The notes under the pieces were generated by a model. That model had not been told where the DNA came from, ran no database searches, and saw nothing but the letters and a program-made list of their open reading frames with translations. From contig NC_082595.1 in the NCBI RefSeq assembly GCF_030936135.1, positions 18,489,930-18,553,929 on the forward strand: a DNA stretch of 64,000 nt, in the 5' to 3' direction. Source of the stretch: Gavia stellata (taxonomy: Eukaryota; Chordata; Aves; Gaviiformes; Gaviidae). A program made the position numbers and the translations under genes. Positions 60,221 through 64,000 of this stretch are shown here, in pieces; position 1 is the stretch's first letter, and each line of letters starts with the position of its first letter.

Positions 60221-63200
60221 AAGGTTCTCAGAAAGATGAGTGATTACAATGGAACAATACTTATGTCCTTAAAAATTCTCATCTTAGGACTGAGATTCAA
60301 ACAGATGGTTTGGGTGGGTTTTTTCAGAGATAAACTGATATACATGTTTTAAGCTAGCACTAAGCAGGTAGAGAGGATCTTTGGTACCTCTGAGGTCAAT
60401 GTACGTTGCAGTAAGAGCCACTGAAAAGCTGTTACTGTTATTGCAGGAGAGAGCAGCAATGTGGCATTCAGAAACTATGCATACTGGAATAGGACCAAAT
60501 GAGCTTCAAGAAAACGCATGAAAACTGTTTTAAGATCTTCAACACTGAACAAGGTTTTAAAGGATTATTGTATTCTAAAGCTGTTGATGTTAATATATGT
60601 GCAGATATGGTCTCCAAAACTTTTTATTCCTTTTCAAGCTTTGAGCTGAGGTACCTTTATTTTTTAGGGAAGTTGTACAAGAAGACATTCCCTGTAAAAA
60701 ATTGATAGATCTATAATACTTGAGTCTAGGTGCTGGAGCTATCTCTTGGGGCAGAAGCAATGCAGTGCAAGTTAGAGAGGCTTTGAAACTGTGTTATTGT
60801 TTATGGTAATATGTAACCTGTTTCTTCCATATTCCCTGCTACTGACTCAACGGAATGTAAGATTTAGTTCCTGAATAACACAAGTTTCCAAAATCTCTAA
60901 ATTAAAACAAGAGCATGCTTACCAAAGCAAGCAATAACAGATGAAAACAGAAAAAGAGGAAAAATAATAGGAAAGAAAATATGGAGAAGGAGAGAGAAGC
61001 CTGTGAAGTTTGTTACCCATTCCTAAGGAACCTGATTATCAACCTTGATTATGTTCATACATTTATTTTTGGTGATGTCTTTAAAAACCATCTCTTAAAT
61101 AAATGAATCAGTCTGTGTTTAGTCAATGATTATGGAAAGGCTTCAGACAGCCATGTATCTGAGTTACTAGAAAGGCCCTATGCATAAAGCCAGGGTTGTA
61201 CAAATCTGCCACCAGAGGCAAAACTGAAGAAGGCGCAGATGTGGAAACCGATCAGGGAGGCATACAGTAAGCGTGGGGTCAAAAAGAAAAGATGAGTTAA
61301 AGCAAGCAGAAATCCAGTGAGGCAGCATTTGCCCAGCTGGCTACGATAAATGAAGAATGGAGGATTGAGGGAGCTTTCAATATAGTAAAGAATTAGGGTT
61401 AACCTAATTTGGATAACTACTGATAAAAAGGGCAGGATTGTACCAGAACTGCTATTAGTCTGTAGGTAATTCTTTTACAGGTTGGAGTTGTAAGACAGGG
61501 TTTTTAAAGCATTTCAGTTCTCTTCCAGATTAGTGCTGGTACCCTTTTTCCAGTACTCTTTTGGAACCTCCCAGTTAGAACATTATCCTGGTATTGAAGA
61601 TCCTCTGCACCTCTAATAGATAAACATGGTGCCTTCCAAATACAAGTTTAAATCAGTAAGCTTTGGGTTAAAATGTAAAAATGAGGTATAGCACAGAAAA
61701 ATATAATCCTAGAAGGCAAATGGAGTGGATGACTGCTTGATGTACTGGAATTATCATAGACAGTGCCTGGCAGCTTAGTTTTACATGGTTTTGCTATCAG
61801 CAAAGCACAGTGAGAAGTTTAATTAGTTATGAGCTTCAAAATAAGGGAGAATTGCTCCTTAATAAGGAATGATTGTAAGTCAGGATTTCAATGGAACATG
61901 ACCAGTTTGGGTGCACCCAAAATAATGTCCTGTCTCAGATCTTACTTAATAAGGAGACTCAAGCATCATCACCATTTGTATGAGATGACTTTTGAAGTCT
62001 TACAGCACTTTCAAGCCCAGAGATTCAAAAATCCTGAGTCATACTTTTCAATGCCTATCTTTTGAAGTTTGAACTGGTATTGCAATGCCAGCATTGCATC
62101 TCTGTGTGTTTGCGTGAAAGAAAGAGACAAAGAAATGGTGCTGCCAGTATTTCCAAGTATATTAAGATCACGTTAATTCCTACAGCACATTTCCCACATG
62201 GCTCCAACCCCTTTCCTAGCGAATAAAACAATATCTCATGATTTCTTCTTCATAAAGCATTTCTTTCTCATCCTTTCTTCTGGTCTTGCTTCTGCCTAAT
62301 CAGTCTTGTTCCCTGTGAGTTACCTCACCACTCCCAGGCCAAAATCAGCTCTGCTCCTCTTGCTTTTCCTCTGTATGCTCAAACCCTTCTCCTGTGCCAG
62401 GATGAAGTATGTACAGCAGGGTCTTCGTGACGCTGGGGCCAGCATTGTATAAAAAGCAAAGAGAAGGGAGATGAGCAGAGGGTTTGCAGGAACTACTTTT
62501 CCCACTCACAATCTCTTCTTTTGTAAGGATGTTAACTTTAGGCTTCTGACTCTGGAGAGGGTTGCGATCTCCCTGATCCTTTTCCATGAGGGGAGCAAGG
62601 GGGCCCAGACAGTCTCAGATGGCTTGCTTTCAGCTTGGTTGTAATTCACTGGAAAGCTGAAGCTTTTGGTGTCAGCTGCAGCCATGCTCTAAACTCATTT
62701 GGCTCGTGGAGAATTTGAAGGAATTGGCAACACTTAAGATCTTCAGGAAAAGTCTAAAGTAAGTTTGTCTTCCTTTTGAGACAGCATTAGCTGCAGTAAT
62801 CTAGGAAGTACCATGCAGCAATGAGTGACCCAGGGAATGGAGGAGCAGAGAATGCTCCTCCCTAGGGAACTCTCTTGAGATCCAGCAACCCTGGATGTTA
62901 TTGCTCTTTGTTCCATGATACTGTTGCCTTCTGAGCTCAGAACAGAATGTTTCAGCTGAGAAGTGAGTTGAAGGCATAAGGTTTGAATATGAGGATATCT
63001 TTTAATGTGACATAAAATACAATGATGACAACTAGTAGCCACAAAAGAGTGTACTGTGTAGTGTTCTTGTTATGACACTGGACTAAAACTTTGGGAAGTT
63101 TGGGACCTGTCACAGAATTTCTGCATGATTTCACAAATAAGGATATTTACCACTCTATCTGCATCACCCCCTATTTCTAATTCTCAGGGTAACTACAATA

Positions 63201-63648
63201 TTCCCTGCTGTGCATGGAGTAGCTAACAGTGGGATTCACTGAATCCAGAAAATAATGAAAGGAGCTAACCAAGCAACTAAAAAAACAAAAGCCAAACAGG
63301 TGGACAGTGCGGCAGTCTCACTCAAGCATAGTGAAGTGCCTTTGTCTGGGCTATGTCCAGATGTTAGATGTAAAGCCAGTGCTCTGTCTTGAAAAAATTA
63401 AATAAAGTGCTTGGGACTCATATCTGGGAAGGAGGCACCCGTTTTCAAGTCTCCACTCTGACTCAGGTAGGGCAGGCCAGTGGTATGACATGAATGCCAT
63501 CTACCTAATAAGGTTCATGGGCAGGCCATCTCAGCCACTCTTGAAGCCGTTTCACCATTCATAAATTAAGTTGGCCATGAGGTGGGGTACTATTACCCAC
63601 CCTCTCTCTTGCTTGATAAATCACTACATGTGTAAATCTTTATGTGGA
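60221..63648. other. Intergenic DNA downstream of KCNK17
   Basis: 3.4 kb of AT-rich sequence. No coding exon, RNA gene or clear repeat seen. A weakly MIR-like stretch lies near 63442-63620. KCNK5, the expected next gene, is not reached. Confidence 0.55.
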
Positions 63649-64000
63649 TGTTGTGGTTTAACTCCAGCTGGCAATTAAGTACCATACAGCTGCTTGCTCA
63701 CTCTCCCCCAGTGGGATGGGGGAGAGAATCGGAGAAAAGGTAAAACTGGTGGGTTGAGATAAAAACAATTTAATAGGACAGAAAAGGAAGAAAATAATAA
63801 TAATAATGATAAAAGAATATACAGAACAAGTAATGCACAATGCAATTGCTCACCACCCACTGACCGATGCCCAGCCAGTTCCTGAGCAGTGGCCCGCCCC
63901 CCATTTTTTGTTCAGCATGATGTCATACGGCGTGGAACATCCCTTTGGCCAGTTTGGGTCAGCTGTCCTGGCTGTGTCCCCTCCCAGCTTCTTGTGTACC
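63649..64000 (-). mobile_element. Solo or partial ERVL-type LTR cut by window end
   Basis: The + strand starts TGTTGTGGTTTAACTCCAGC, the U5 end of the same LTR family as 15115 and 22751. It runs through the R/U5 block 'gggttgagataaaaacaat' and the shared U3 segment 'ggccagtttgggtcagctgt' to the window edge. The middle part (about 63780-63890, with an ATA/ATG-rich run) differs from the other two copies, so it is a different subfamily. Whether internal viral genes follow cannot be seen. Confidence 0.85.

Noticed and set aside
54102-64000. First exon of KCNK5, expected next in the cluster
   Set aside because: No exon encoding a K2P N-terminus was found; it is probably beyond the window.

Overview
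This is a window of a bird nuclear genome. The DNA is AT-rich, genes are split by long GT-AG introns, CR1 LINEs are present in several ages, and solo LTRs carry the U3/R/U5 layout of avian endogenous retroviruses. The ERVL-type LTR seen three times is, from memory, common in neoavian birds, so a non-galliform bird is likely, but I cannot name the species. There is nothing prokaryotic here: no operons, ribosome binding sites or CRISPR arrays.

Layout, left to right, all host genes on the + strand. (1) 1-~5,400: the 3' end of a gene I read as KIF6 (kinesin-6 family member). Its penultimate coding exon is at 1260-1366 and its last coding exon at 4499-4515. (2) 4,516-12,770: intergenic DNA with an old CR1 fragment, a 28-bp perfect palindrome, a short hairpin and a MIR/L2-like relic. 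(3) 12,771-21,429: a complete five-exon KCNK16 (TALK-1 two-pore-domain K+ channel, 294 codons plus stop). (4) 21,430-~26,360: intergenic DNA with one solo LTR. (5) ~26,360-27,330: a CpG island holding the promoter and first exon of KCNK17. (6) 26,699-54,101: a complete five-exon KCNK17 (TALK-2, 322 codons plus stop), with two very long introns containing solo LTRs and a CR1 that keeps an open reverse-transcriptase frame. (7) 54,102-64,000: KCNK17 3' UTR and flank, with a CR1 3' end, a second CR1 with an open frame, and an LTR cut by the window edge.

The order KIF6 - KCNK16 - KCNK17 in one transcriptional direction is the known vertebrate arrangement (human 6p21.2, where KCNK5 follows next; it is not reached here). 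The two channels are tandem paralogues: exons 2 and 3 are the same length in both (115 and 167 nt), exon 4 differs by one codon, and all intron phases match. Each protein has four predicted membrane segments and two pore loops with filters TIGYG and TIGFG. As K2P channels they should work as dimers in the plasma membrane, giving background K+ currents activated by external alkalinisation. The basic residue known as the extracellular pH sensor in this subfamily is present in both.

I found no convincing new gene family or undescribed system. The most checkable points are the two same-orientation CR1 copies that bracket KCNK17 exons 3-5, a possible N-terminal extension of KCNK17, the contrast between a CpG-island and a CpG-poor promoter in sister genes, and several small palindromes, tandem duplications and G-runs.
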